Below are positions 1-5,965 of a stretch of 8,230 bases of DNA, in pieces. Each line of letters begins with the position of its first letter. Within the stretch, counting starts at the first letter, position 1. Under the pieces are notes generated by a model. The model worked only from the letters and a program-made list of their open reading frames with translations. It made no database searches and was not told the origin of the DNA. The position numbers and the translations under genes are program-made. The DNA is from Streptosporangiaceae bacterium (lineage in GTDB: Bacteria; Actinomycetota; Actinomycetes; Streptosporangiales; Streptosporangiaceae), in assembly GCA_030052355.1 (NCBI GenBank), contig JASIGS010000616.1, forward strand, positions 1 through 8,230, read 5' to 3'.

Positions 1-66
1 CGGCGGACGGCCAGCGACGACGGGACGTTCTGCTATGCGTTCTTCAAGGCTGTCGCGCTGCGATAG
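1..66 (+). CDS. C-terminal end of an unidentified protein (partial, 5' end outside window)
   Basis: Frame 1 is open from the window edge to a TAG at 64-66 and encodes 21 residues ending FCYAFFKAVALR. About 18 of the 21 codons end in G or C, which is the codon pattern of the neighbouring real genes and the main reason to call it coding. It converges with the oxidoreductase gene, leaving only 11 nt between the two stop codons, a normal arrangement in compact actinomycete genomes. The fragment is too short to assign a family. The call could be wrong, because the other frames are also open over this short stretch. Confidence 0.5.
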   Translation, partial: RRTASDDGTFCYAFFKAVALR

Positions 67-90
67 CCACCGCTGGCTCAGGCCAGAGCG
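65..90. terminator. Weak hairpin(s) between convergent stop codons, possible bidirectional terminator
   Basis: A perfect 5-bp hairpin (AGCCA 65-69, loop CCGC, TGGCT 74-78) spans the gap between the two convergent stops. An overlapping, mutually exclusive structure pairs CGC 71-73 plus TGGC 74-77 with GCCA 82-85 plus GCG 88-90 around a small bulge. Neither has a T tract. Position favours a terminator but the stems are short for such GC-rich DNA, so this is a tentative call. Confidence 0.25.
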
Positions 91-911
91 CGAAGTGCCT
101 GCGCTATCGGCTCGAGGACTGCCGGGGTGTGCGGCGGCGCGAGCGTCACGATCGCGAGCTGCAGGCCGACCTCACCCAGCCCCGCGGCGATCGCCGCGGT
201 CTGCGCCGGATCACCGTTGAACGGCACGTGACTGGACAGCAGGATCTCGCCTGCGTCCCGGCCGATGTCGGCGCAGTGCTGGTGCAGCACGTCCCTTGCC
301 CTCGCGAACTGCTCGGGCGTGCCGCCGACGAAGTTCCAGTGCTGGGCGAACCGCGCCGCGGTCCGCAGCGTTCGCTTCTCGCCGCTGCCGCCCACGCAGA
401 TCGGCGGGTGCGGCTTCTGCACCGGCTTGGGCTCACACCGGGCGTCGGTCAGCTCGAAGTAGGCGCCCTTGAACGTCGTGGTCTCCTGCGACAGCAGGCC
501 GGTGATGACCTCGCAGGCTTCCTCGAACCGGTCGCTCCGCTGCCTGGGCGTGCCGAGCTCGATCCCGTACGCGCCGGACTCCTGCTCGTTCCATCCCGCC
601 CCGATGCCCAGCTCCAGGCGGCCGCCGGACACGATGTCGAGCGTCGCCGCCATGTTGGCAAGGATCGCCGGGTGCCGGTAGTGGATGCCGGTGACGAGCG
701 TGCCGAACCGAAGCCGGCGGGTCGCCTGCGCGAGGGCGGCCAGGGTCATCCAGCCCTCCAGGCACGGGCCGTCGGTGTCGCCCCTGATCGGATAGAAGTG
801 GTCGAACGTCCAGCCGGACTCGAAGATCTCGATGTCGTCGGCGGCACGCCATACGTCGAGCATGGCGTCCCACGTCGTGTGCTGCGGAGCTGTCTTGAAG
901 GCGAAGCGCAT
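78..911 (-). CDS. LLM-class flavin/F420-dependent oxidoreductase
   Basis: This 277-residue protein belongs to the bacterial luciferase-like monooxygenase superfamily, cytosolic TIM-barrel enzymes that use FMN or coenzyme F420. Visible family hallmarks are KTAPQHTTWDAMLDVWR near the N terminus (residues 6-22), the FESGWTFDHFYP strand-loop at 30-41, the GGRLELGIGAGWNEQE block at 96-111 and PPICVGGSGEKRTLRTAA at 169-186. This set resembles the actinobacterial F420-dependent subgroup (TIGR03560-like), but cofactor and substrate cannot be read from sequence. The length is close to complete for the family. The ATG at 911 is favoured because the conserved MRF-K-APQ start lies exactly there. There is no well-spaced Shine-Dalgarno, but TAGCGT lies 6 nt upstream on the minus strand, so the mRNA may be leaderless. 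It is divergent from the alpha/beta hydrolase. No link to the phn genes is evident. Confidence 0.9.
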   Translation of the reverse strand: MRFAFKTAPQHTTWDAMLDVWRAADDIEIFESGWTFDHFYPIRGDTDGPCLEGWMTLAALAQATRRLRFGTLVTGIHYRHPAILANMAATLDIVSGGRLELGIGAGWNEQESGAYGIELGTPRQRSDRFEEACEVITGLLSQETTTFKGAYFELTDARCEPKPVQKPHPPICVGGSGEKRTLRTAARFAQHWNFVGGTPEQFARARDVLHQHCADIGRDAGEILLSSHVPFNGDPAQTAAIAAGLGEVGLQLAIVTLAPPHTPAVLEPIAQALRALA

Positions 912-1011
912 GCCCCAACGCTACGCCGCCGGGCGGAAGGCCGGCGCCGAACAGGCGGGCCGTGACCGGAGTAGCTTCGGGTGTGCCGGCCACGCCATCT
1001 CTTAGAGGATC
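912..1011. promoter_or_regulatory. Divergent intergenic region with candidate promoters for both flanking genes
   Basis: This 100-bp gap separates two divergent genes, so it must hold both promoters. On the minus strand TAGCGT (923 to 918) fits the actinobacterial TANNNT -10 pattern and leaves 6 nt to the oxidoreductase ATG, the geometry of a leaderless transcript; no -35 box is recognisable. On the plus strand TAGCTT (972-977), preceded at 18 nt by CGAACA (948-953), is a weak candidate for the hydrolase, with AGAGGA (1004-1009) as its short-spaced ribosome binding site. No convincing operator was seen. Confidence 0.35.
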
Positions 1012-1929
1012 ATGAACAACAAACTCGGTCTTCGCACCCGTGGCGAGCTCGTGCGCGTCAACGGCGTGGAGCTGTTCGTCCGCCGGTTCGGCGATCCGGC
1101 GTTGCCGATGCTCGCCGTCGTGCACGGCGGTCCCACCTGGGACCACAGTTACCTCCTGCCCGCGGTCGGCGAGCTGGCGGACGTCGCCCACGTCGTGCTG
1201 TTCGACCTGCGCGGCTGCGGCCAGAGCTCCAGGACGCCGCCTGCCGGGACCCTTCCGGCCGCGGCGTTGCAGCCTCAGTACCTGGCCGATGACGTCGCCG
1301 CGCTCGTGGCGCATCTCGGCGCGGCGCGGGTGGACGTGCTCGGCTTCTCCTACGGTGGCGGTGTCGCCATGCGGGTCGTGGAGCAGCATCCTGAGCTCGT
1401 CCGCAGCGTGATTCTCGCGTCGACCACTGCCTACCGGGATTACCAGGACGAGCTGGACGCGTCTGCCGACTATCTCAGCAGGCTCCCGCTGTGCTCGCGG
1501 GTCGCGTGGGACGATCCCGTCCTCGCCGGCCCCCGTGCTCCCGACGGGGCGCTGAGCAAGGCCATGGCCTACGGCTCGGCACCGCACGACATCTGGCGTC
1601 TTGACCGGATGTCCGAGTGGCATCGGGTGCTGGCGGGCATCCGTTTCAGCAGCGACTGGAACGAGCCCCATGCCCGGGGGCTGCTCCGGCCAGCGGCGCC
1701 CGACGACGCGCCGCGCGTGCTGCGGGACTGGGGCGGGCCTGTGCTCATCCTGCACGGCAGCCGTGAGATGGCGTTCCCGGTCGGCGTCGCCAGGCGACTG
1801 CACGCCGAGGTCCCGGCAAGCACCCTGGCCGAGATTCCGGACGCCTCGCACATGGCACACTTCGACAACCCGCGGCTCTGGCTCACCGCGATCCGCCAGT
1901 TCCTTACTCCCCCGGCCGCCGCGAGCTAG
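1012..1929 (+). CDS. Alpha/beta hydrolase, proline iminopeptidase-like
   Basis: This complete 305-residue protein has an alpha/beta-hydrolase fold and no signal peptide, so it is probably cytosolic. The HGGP oxyanion motif is at residues 38-41, followed by DLRGCGQS at 65-72. The nucleophile elbow GFSYGG puts the catalytic serine at 113. The likely catalytic histidine is 280 (ASHMAHFDNP). The acid position in the loop after strand 7 reads GSREMAFP, so Glu252 appears where the family usually has Asp. HGGP and DLRGxGxS are typical of the proline iminopeptidase (peptidase S33) branch, but many such proteins are esterases or lactonases, so the substrate is unknown. The ATG at 1012 has AGAGGA just upstream (short spacing). 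The gene is followed by a strong hairpin and appears monocistronic. Confidence 0.88.
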   Translation: MNNKLGLRTRGELVRVNGVELFVRRFGDPALPMLAVVHGGPTWDHSYLLPAVGELADVAHVVLFDLRGCGQSSRTPPAGTLPAAALQPQYLADDVAALVAHLGAARVDVLGFSYGGGVAMRVVEQHPELVRSVILASTTAYRDYQDELDASADYLSRLPLCSRVAWDDPVLAGPRAPDGALSKAMAYGSAPHDIWRLDRMSEWHRVLAGIRFSSDWNEPHARGLLRPAAPDDAPRVLRDWGGPVLILHGSREMAFPVGVARRLHAEVPASTLAEIPDASHMAHFDNPRLWLTAIRQFLTPPAAAS

Positions 1930-1939
1930 ACCGCCCTGC

Positions 1940-1963
1940 GACCGGGCCGCGGCCGGCCCGGTC
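1940..1963 (+). terminator. GC-rich hairpin terminator after the hydrolase gene
   Basis: A perfect 10-bp stem (GACCGGGCCG at 1940-1949, CGGCCCGGTC at 1954-1963) closes a CGGC tetraloop and starts 11 nt after the hydrolase stop. No T tract follows, but stems without a U run are common candidate terminators in actinomycetes. It separates the hydrolase transcript from the phnF promoter region. Confidence 0.6.
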
Positions 1964-1972
1964 AGCTTGTCA

Positions 1973-1994
1973 GCAGTGTGTCCCGTACGTGAAC
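1973..1994 (-). promoter_or_regulatory. PHO-box-like direct repeat upstream of phnF (candidate PhoP site)
   Basis: Read on the minus strand, two adjacent 11-bp units occur: GTTCACGTACG (1994 to 1984) and GGACACACTGC (1983 to 1973). The Streptomyces PHO-box unit, as I know it, is G(G/T)TCAYYYR(G/C)G; the units match at 10 and 7 of 11 positions. The better unit would cover about -38 to -28 of a leaderless phnF transcript. Pho control of C-P lyase genes is established in E. coli, which makes the site plausible. Single matches of similar quality also occur inside coding sequence (for example near 3088), so chance is a real alternative. The same stretch contains a TGTGT(1977-1981)/ACACA(1993-1997) dyad. 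Confidence 0.3.
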
Positions 1995-2009
1995 ACAGGG
2001 AACCGGCCG

Positions 2010-2022
2010 TAGATTGACGGAA
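2010..2022 (+). promoter_or_regulatory. Putative -10 box of a leaderless phnF promoter
   Basis: TAGATT (2010-2015) is a good match to the actinomycete -10 pattern TANNNT/TAGRAT. It is separated from the ATG at 2022 by 6 nt, so transcription would begin at or next to the start codon. No TTGAC-like -35 box is visible, which would be consistent with activator dependence or a -10-driven promoter. The alternative is that GACGGA (2016-2021) works as a Shine-Dalgarno for a start at the second ATG (2025). Confidence 0.45.
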
Positions 2023-2732
2023 TGATGTCCTATCTCACCCTCTCGCAGCGCCTTGAAGAGCAGCTGGCGGATGCCTCGCCCGGCGACCTCGTGCCGTCTG
2101 AGAACGAGCTCGCCCGGTACCACAAGGTGAACCGGCTGACCGCACGTGCCGCGCTGCAAGAGCTTGAGCGGCGCCACCTGGTCAGGCGGATCCAGGGTCG
2201 GGGCACGTTTGTCTCGCGCCGTCTTGACTACCGGATAACGACACACGGCCCGGCGTCGTTCACCGACATCGTGCGCAGCGCGGGCGGGAATCCGGCCACG
2301 ACCACCGACGAAGTACTCGTCCGCACGCCGACCCCGGACGAGCGCCGGTCACTCAAGCTGGCTCCGCGCGCCCACGTCGTCGAGCTCCGGCGCCGGCGCT
2401 GGCTGGGTGATGACGTGGTCGGCGTCGGGATCAGCGTGCTGCCCGCTGCCCTGGTCCCCGGCCTGAAGGAGAAGCTCGGCCCCGATGGCTCTCTGTACGC
2501 GGCGCTGGCCGACGAGTACGACCTGAAGCCGCGGCGCGCCTGGTTCCGGTGTGAGGTGGTCGCCGCGCCGGAGGCAGTAGCCGCGCAGCTGAAGCTTCGC
2601 GGCCGGCCCGAGCTCTTTCACAACTGCGGCCGCCTGGAGTCGGAGCGCCTTGGCATCCCGGTCGAGGTCAACGACGGATGGCTGCGAACCGACCTGTTCA
2701 ACGTCGTCATCGAGGTGGGCGATTTTCAGTAG
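2022..2732 (+). CDS. phnF: GntR-family (HutC/UTRA) transcriptional regulator, PhnF-type
   Basis: The protein has 236 residues, the normal length for GntR/UTRA regulators. The N-terminal winged helix-turn-helix covers about residues 5-68, with PSENELARYHKVNRLTARAA at 25-44 as the recognition region and IQGRGTFV at 57-64 as the wing. A UTRA effector-binding domain follows at about 75-232, including the VVELRRRRW strand at 119-127 and a GRLESERLGIPVEVNDGWLR stretch at 203-222. Such proteins are DNA-binding repressors that let go when a small ligand binds UTRA. It lies directly upstream of and parallel to phnG, so a role as regulator of the phosphonate genes is well supported by context; in mycobacteria PhnF represses a phosphonate-type transport operon. 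The probable operator is the palindrome at 2766-2792. Tandem ATGs at 2022 and 2025 leave the start uncertain by one codon. Confidence 0.88.
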   Translation: MMSYLTLSQRLEEQLADASPGDLVPSENELARYHKVNRLTARAALQELERRHLVRRIQGRGTFVSRRLDYRITTHGPASFTDIVRSAGGNPATTTDEVLVRTPTPDERRSLKLAPRAHVVELRRRRWLGDDVVGVGISVLPAALVPGLKEKLGPDGSLYAALADEYDLKPRRAWFRCEVVAAPEAVAAQLKLRGRPELFHNCGRLESERLGIPVEVNDGWLRTDLFNVVIEVGDFQ

Positions 2733-2748
2733 CGCCAGGCCGCCTGCC

Positions 2749-2779
2749 TTGACACCCGTGGCGGCAGCTTGTTTAGATG
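2749..2779 (+). promoter_or_regulatory. Candidate promoter of the phnG operon
   Basis: TTGACA at 2749-2754 is a perfect consensus -35 hexamer, rare in DNA this GC-rich. A -10 element should lie 17-19 nt downstream, where the sequence reads TTAGATG (2773-2779); TTAGAT at 18-nt spacing or TAGATG at 19 are both imperfect matches. The predicted start would be near 2785, giving a leader of roughly 60 nt before phnG. The -10 sits inside the left arm of the palindrome, the expected layout for a repressed promoter. Confidence 0.55.
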
Positions 2780-2792
2780 ACCTATACAAGCT
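2766..2792. promoter_or_regulatory. 27-bp palindrome, probable PhnF operator
   Basis: The arms AGCTTGTTTAGAT (2766-2778) and ACCTATACAAGCT (2780-2792) are inverted repeats matching at 11 of 13 positions around a single central base. Read on the minus strand the core contains TTGTATAGGTCA, close to the TGGTATAGACCA-type sites known for mycobacterial PhnF and to HutC-subfamily GntR operators built on GT-TA-AC dyads. It overlaps the -10 region of the phnG promoter. An identical octamer, CAGCTTGT, occurs in front of phnF at 1963-1970, but there the second arm is missing. Confidence 0.65.
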
Positions 2793-2847
2793 TCGTGTTT
2801 CTCGGCCACCGGAGTCCGCAGTCCAGAGCGAGTAACGGAGTTGTGTC

Positions 2848-3348
2848 ATGGTCAGCGGAGCGATGCGGCAGCCCGCCGGTCCTGTACCGCAGCAGTGCGC
2901 GGAGGGCGGCGACGACGATCCGCTACCTCCGGGCCGGCGTGCTGAACTGCTGGCCATCGCCGACGAATCCGAGCTGATAGCGCTGGCCGACCGGTGCCTG
3001 CAGGGCGCTCCGGACACCCGGGTCACCGAAGCGCCGGCGGTCGGCACCGTCCCCCTCTGCGTCCGCGAGCCCGTCGTCGGCGAGCGGTTCATCCTGGCCG
3101 ACGTCCTCGTGACGAGGGCGGAGGTCACGCACCGGGATCAGCGCGGCTGGGCGATGCGCGTAGGTGACGACATCGCGGCCACGCTCGCGGCCGCCATCTG
3201 CGATGCCGAGGCAGGTTCTGGTGACGGGCTGGCCGCCGAGGTAGACCTGCTCTGCCGGCGAACCGAGCGCAGGCGCGCGGACGAAGAGGCCAGCGAGTGG
3301 GCCGAGCTGGCGCGCACGGAGGTCCAGTTCCGGGACCTGGCGGGATGA
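2848..3348 (+). CDS. phnG: C-P lyase core complex subunit PhnG
   Basis: PhnG is a small subunit of the PhnGHIJ core complex. With PhnH and PhnL it is needed for PhnI to transfer phosphonate to C1 of the ATP ribose with release of adenine. Alignment by eye to E. coli PhnG is clear: RRAELLAIADESELIALADR (residues 30-49), VGERFILADVLVTRAEV (77-93), a VGDD segment with a following Ala-rich helix (105-117), and a C-terminal RRRADEEASEWAELARTEVQ helix (141-160). At 166 residues it is slightly longer than the E. coli protein, due to an N-terminal low-complexity extension of about 20-25 residues. The ATG at 2848 is chosen because GGAG (2837-2840) lies 7 nt before it; a start at the ATG at 2863 would remove five residues. 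It opens the operon and its TGA overlaps the phnH start as ATGA. Confidence 0.9.
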   Translation: MVSGAMRQPAGPVPQQCAEGGDDDPLPPGRRAELLAIADESELIALADRCLQGAPDTRVTEAPAVGTVPLCVREPVVGERFILADVLVTRAEVTHRDQRGWAMRVGDDIAATLAAAICDAEAGSGDGLAAEVDLLCRRTERRRADEEASEWAELARTEVQFRDLAG

Positions 3349-3947
3349 CCGCCGTGACCATGTCGGACCAGCTGAGTGCTGCGGCGTCGCAGGCAGTGTT
3401 CCGGGTCCTGCTGGCCAGCCTGTCCCGTCCTGGCAGCGTCCTGCAATTGCCGCCGGGCTCCGCCTGCCAGGGTGGGGCCGACCGGGACCCGCCCGGGCCC
3501 GGCGTCGTGCCGCTCGCGCTGGCGGTGATCGACTCCAAGGTCGCCGCCGTCGGCTCGCCATCCTGGCAGGCGCGGATCTGCCGTGCTACCGGTGCCTCGC
3601 CGGCCGGCGTCGCTGAAGCCTCGCTGGTGGCGATCTACGGAACGGCAGACGCGTCGACTGTCTCGCGCCTCCGGCGTGGCTCGGCGGCGGAGCCAGAGGC
3701 CGGCGCCAAGGTGGGCCTGGCGTGCCGCGGGCTGACGGCGGGCGGCACCGGCGCAGTGACACTGGAGCTCGCCGGTCCCGGCGTACCCGGCCGGATACGG
3801 CTTGGCGTCGACGGCGTCAGCGCTGCCGTGTTTGACGCGCTGTCCGCGGCTAACGAACACTTCCCGGCCGGCGTCGATCTCTGGCTCGTCGATGACCGTG
3901 GTCAGGTGGCCGGCCTGCCGCGATCTACCCGGCTGGCGGTGATGTAG
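3345..3947 (+). CDS. phnH: C-P lyase core complex subunit PhnH
   Basis: The protein has 200 residues; E. coli PhnH has 194. PhnH is a core-complex subunit with a fold related to PLP-dependent enzymes but without PLP. Family landmarks are the N-terminal QAVFRVLLASLSRPGSVLQL (residues 16-35), LALAVIDSKVA (57-67), the GAVTLELAGPGVPG strand pair (136-149) and the ending FPAGVDLWLVDDRG followed by LPRSTRL (173-186 and 191-197), matching the E. coli FPLGIDLIL and IPRTT segments. The start at 3345 is chosen over an upstream in-frame ATG at 3297 because it forms an ATGA overlap with the phnG stop and gives the family length; the ATG at 3360 is a minor alternative. Translation is probably coupled to phnG. 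The region around residues 36-55 is Gly/Pro-rich and poorly conserved. Confidence 0.88.
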   Translation: MTAVTMSDQLSAAASQAVFRVLLASLSRPGSVLQLPPGSACQGGADRDPPGPGVVPLALAVIDSKVAAVGSPSWQARICRATGASPAGVAEASLVAIYGTADASTVSRLRRGSAAEPEAGAKVGLACRGLTAGGTGAVTLELAGPGVPGRIRLGVDGVSAAVFDALSAANEHFPAGVDLWLVDDRGQVAGLPRSTRLAVM

Positions 3948-5108
3948 GTGGGTTACGCCGCGGCCCGTGGCGGACTTGAGGCGATCCTCGCCGCCGAGCA
4001 GCTTGTCCGCGCGAAGCGGGACGGCGGGTCGAGCCCGCCGCTGGAAGCCGGGCAGCTGACCGAGCGGCTCAGCCTGGCCGTCGACCGGGTGATGGGCGAG
4101 GCGGGGCTGTGGGCACCGCGGCTAGCGGCGCTCGCGATCCGCCAGACGGAGGGAGACGTGATCGAGGCGGCGCACCTGCTGCGCGCCTATCGATCGACCT
4201 GTCCGCGACTTGCGCAGGCGCTCACCGTGCACGCCGACGAGCTAGAGATCCTGCGCCGCATCGTGCCCGCCTACCGCGTCCCGCCAGGCCCGCAGTTGCT
4301 CGGCCGGACGCTGGACTATGTCGGCAGGGTGCTCGAGGTGGAGCCGCCAGCCCCCGCCGCAGGCGCAGACGACACCGCCGCGGGCAACTCCGGGCTGCCA
4401 GCGCGGCCGGGCGCCGATGCCGGCCACGCCGTCCGCCGGCCCGCCAGGCTGCTCGAACTCCTGCGCAGCCAGGGCATGGTGGCCGACCGCCGCCGCGAGG
4501 ACGACCCGGAGCCCCTCGACATCACCAGGGAACCGGTGCGACCGGGCGCGCCGCGGTCAGCGCGCCTGTCGGTCATGGCCCGCGCCGAGACGGGCGCCCT
4601 GGTCAACCTCTGGTACCGCAACATCCTCGGCCCGGATGGATACATCCACGAGATCACGCTCGGCGAGGTGCGGCACGGCAGGCTGCCGGTCCGGGTCACC
4701 CACCCGGTGACGGGAGACCCTGTCTGCATCGGCGCGGTGCGCGCGACCGAGGTAGAGGCCATCGAGGACCTCGATGGCGAAGCCGAAGACCGCGGGCTGT
4801 TTGACGTCGGATACGGACTGTGCCTCGGCCACAACGAGCGTAAGGCGATCGCGATGGCCAACCTGGACATCGCGGTGGAGCGCGACGGCGGCAGGAGCCC
4901 GCTGGAGCAGAGCGTGCTGATGACCACGGACGGGCTGGACGCATCCGGCTTCCTTGAGCACCTGAAGCTTCCGCACTACGTGACTTTCAGGTCCATGGCG
5001 GACCGGAAGGCGGCGATCCGTGCCGCCGCGCAGCAGCAGGGGCCGGCCGCCGACCAGGCCGGGCGGTCCGAGGAATCCGCTCCGGTGCCGACGGGCGTGT
5101 ACCGGTGA
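3948..5108 (+). CDS. phnI: Ribophosphonate synthase subunit PhnI of C-P lyase
   Basis: PhnI is the nucleosidase that, with PhnG, H and L, makes ribose 1-phosphonate 5-triphosphate from ATP and the phosphonate. This 386-residue copy matches E. coli PhnI throughout: LAVDRVMGEAGLWAPRLAAL (residues 43-62), AAHLLRAYRSTCPRLA (74-89), QLLGRTLDYVGRVLE (116-130), DITREPVR (191-198), VGYGLCLGHNERKAIAMA (287-304) and GFLEHLKLPHYVTF (334-347). His338 and His343 in the last motif correspond to the pair reported to coordinate a metal ion beside PhnJ in the E. coli core structure. The GTG at 3948 abuts the phnH TAG with no gap; the first residues GYAAARGGLEAI align with the E. coli start, fixing this initiation codon. 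Oddities are a longer Ala/Pro/Gly-rich linker at about 132-164 and a hydrophilic tail after 355. Confidence 0.93.
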   Translation: MGYAAARGGLEAILAAEQLVRAKRDGGSSPPLEAGQLTERLSLAVDRVMGEAGLWAPRLAALAIRQTEGDVIEAAHLLRAYRSTCPRLAQALTVHADELEILRRIVPAYRVPPGPQLLGRTLDYVGRVLEVEPPAPAAGADDTAAGNSGLPARPGADAGHAVRRPARLLELLRSQGMVADRRREDDPEPLDITREPVRPGAPRSARLSVMARAETGALVNLWYRNILGPDGYIHEITLGEVRHGRLPVRVTHPVTGDPVCIGAVRATEVEAIEDLDGEAEDRGLFDVGYGLCLGHNERKAIAMANLDIAVERDGGRSPLEQSVLMTTDGLDASGFLEHLKLPHYVTFRSMADRKAAIRAAAQQQGPAADQAGRSEESAPVPTGVYR

Positions 5109-5965
5109 GCGTGAGCGCCCTGATCGCGGCCGCGACAGCCACCCAGTCCGGTCACCTGGACGAGCAATCCAAGCGCGAGATCAGGACCGCGCTGCTCACC
5201 GCCGTCGCGGTCCCTGGTTACCAGGTGCCGTTCCCCAGCCGGGAGATGCCGGTCGCCAGAGGCTGGGGCTCAGGCGGGTTGCAGGTGACGCTGGCCGTGA
5301 TCGGACCGCGGGACACTGTGAAGGTGATCGACCAGGGGGACGACGCCGGCGTCAACGCCGCGAACCTGCGGCGGCTGATCGTCAGCAGCACCGGCGCGGC
5401 AGACACGACCGACGCGCGGGCGGCCAGCATCATCCAGACCAGGCACCGCATTCCCGAGGAAACGCTGGGCGCCGACCAGATACTGGTGCTCCAGGTGCCC
5501 GTTCCGGAGCCGCTGCGCGGCGTCGAGCGCGACATGCGCGAGCTACAGCGGATGCACGCCGAGGCCGACTACAGCGCGATCTGGGTCAGCCTGTATGAAG
5601 ACCTGGTACGCAACGGCGTCATCACCAGGAGCACGGGATATCCCGTACTGGTCGCCGGCCGCTACGTCATGGCGACCTCCCCGATACCGCGGTGGGACGT
5701 GCCCAAGCTCAACCAGGCCGAGTTCTTGTCCCTCTTCGGCGCAGGGCGGGAGAAGCGGGTCTACGCGGTGCCGCCACATACCAGCGTCGAGCCGCTCGCC
5801 TTCGAGGACGTCGCGTTCCAGGTCGAGCGCACCGAGGGTGCGTCCTGCATCCTCTGCGGCGCGGAAGATGCCTACCTGGTGGAGGTTCCCGTCAGCGGCG
5901 AGTGGATCTGCAGCGACACGGACTGGTGCGAACGGCGCCGCCCTGATGAGGAAGCCGATGACTGA
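5105..5965 (+). CDS. phnJ: Radical-SAM C-P lyase catalytic subunit PhnJ
   Basis: PhnJ cleaves the C-P bond of ribose 1-phosphonate 5-phosphate, giving the hydrocarbon and a cyclic ribose phosphate. This 286-residue copy has everything the mechanism needs. AVPGYQVPF (residues 35-43) carries Gly38, equivalent to E. coli glycyl-radical Gly32. Cys248, Cys251 and Cys269 match the three 4Fe-4S ligands (Cys241, 244, 266) and Cys275 matches the thiyl residue Cys272, with the same CxxC and six-residue final spacing. Other conserved blocks are GWGSGGLQ (53-60), VKVIDQG (72-78), IIQTRHRIPEE (109-119), VPVPEPLR (131-138) and LFGAGREKRVYAVPPHTSVE (210-229). The GTG at 5105 overlaps the phnI stop (GTGA); a second in-frame GTG at 5111 is possible. 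Upstream ribosome-binding sequence is weak, consistent with coupling to phnI. The C terminus overlaps phnK by 8 nt. Confidence 0.95.
   Translation: MSVSALIAAATATQSGHLDEQSKREIRTALLTAVAVPGYQVPFPSREMPVARGWGSGGLQVTLAVIGPRDTVKVIDQGDDAGVNAANLRRLIVSSTGAADTTDARAASIIQTRHRIPEETLGADQILVLQVPVPEPLRGVERDMRELQRMHAEADYSAIWVSLYEDLVRNGVITRSTGYPVLVAGRYVMATSPIPRWDVPKLNQAEFLSLFGAGREKRVYAVPPHTSVEPLAFEDVAFQVERTEGASCILCGAEDAYLVEVPVSGEWICSDTDWCERRRPDEEADD
5948..5953 (+). promoter_or_regulatory. Ribosome binding site of phnK inside the phnJ 3' end
   Basis: GAGGAA lies just ahead of the ATG at 5958 with 4-6 nt spacing, depending on how the anti-Shine-Dalgarno is aligned. It overlaps the end of a competing in-frame ATG at 5946, which has no such site before it, so 5958 is the better phnK start. 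Confidence 0.6.

Noticed and set aside
129..965. Plus-strand open frame of 278 codons opposite the LLM oxidoreductase
   Set aside because: Low-complexity Arg-rich translation; the minus-strand frame has full LLM-family motifs across the same span.
433..1860. Long minus-strand open frame (475 codons) opposite the hydrolase and part of the oxidoreductase
   Set aside because: Its composition is Arg/Pro/Gly/His-rich with no family motif, and it lies opposite two genes with clear domains; high GC suppresses stops in antisense frames.
3297..3344. Upstream in-frame ATG extending PhnH by 16 residues
   Set aside because: It would overlap phnG by 52 nt with no ribosome binding site; the ATGA start at 3345 gives the family length.
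5946..5957. Alternative phnK start at ATG 5946
   Set aside because: GAGGAA lies after this codon and is well spaced for the ATG at 5958 instead.
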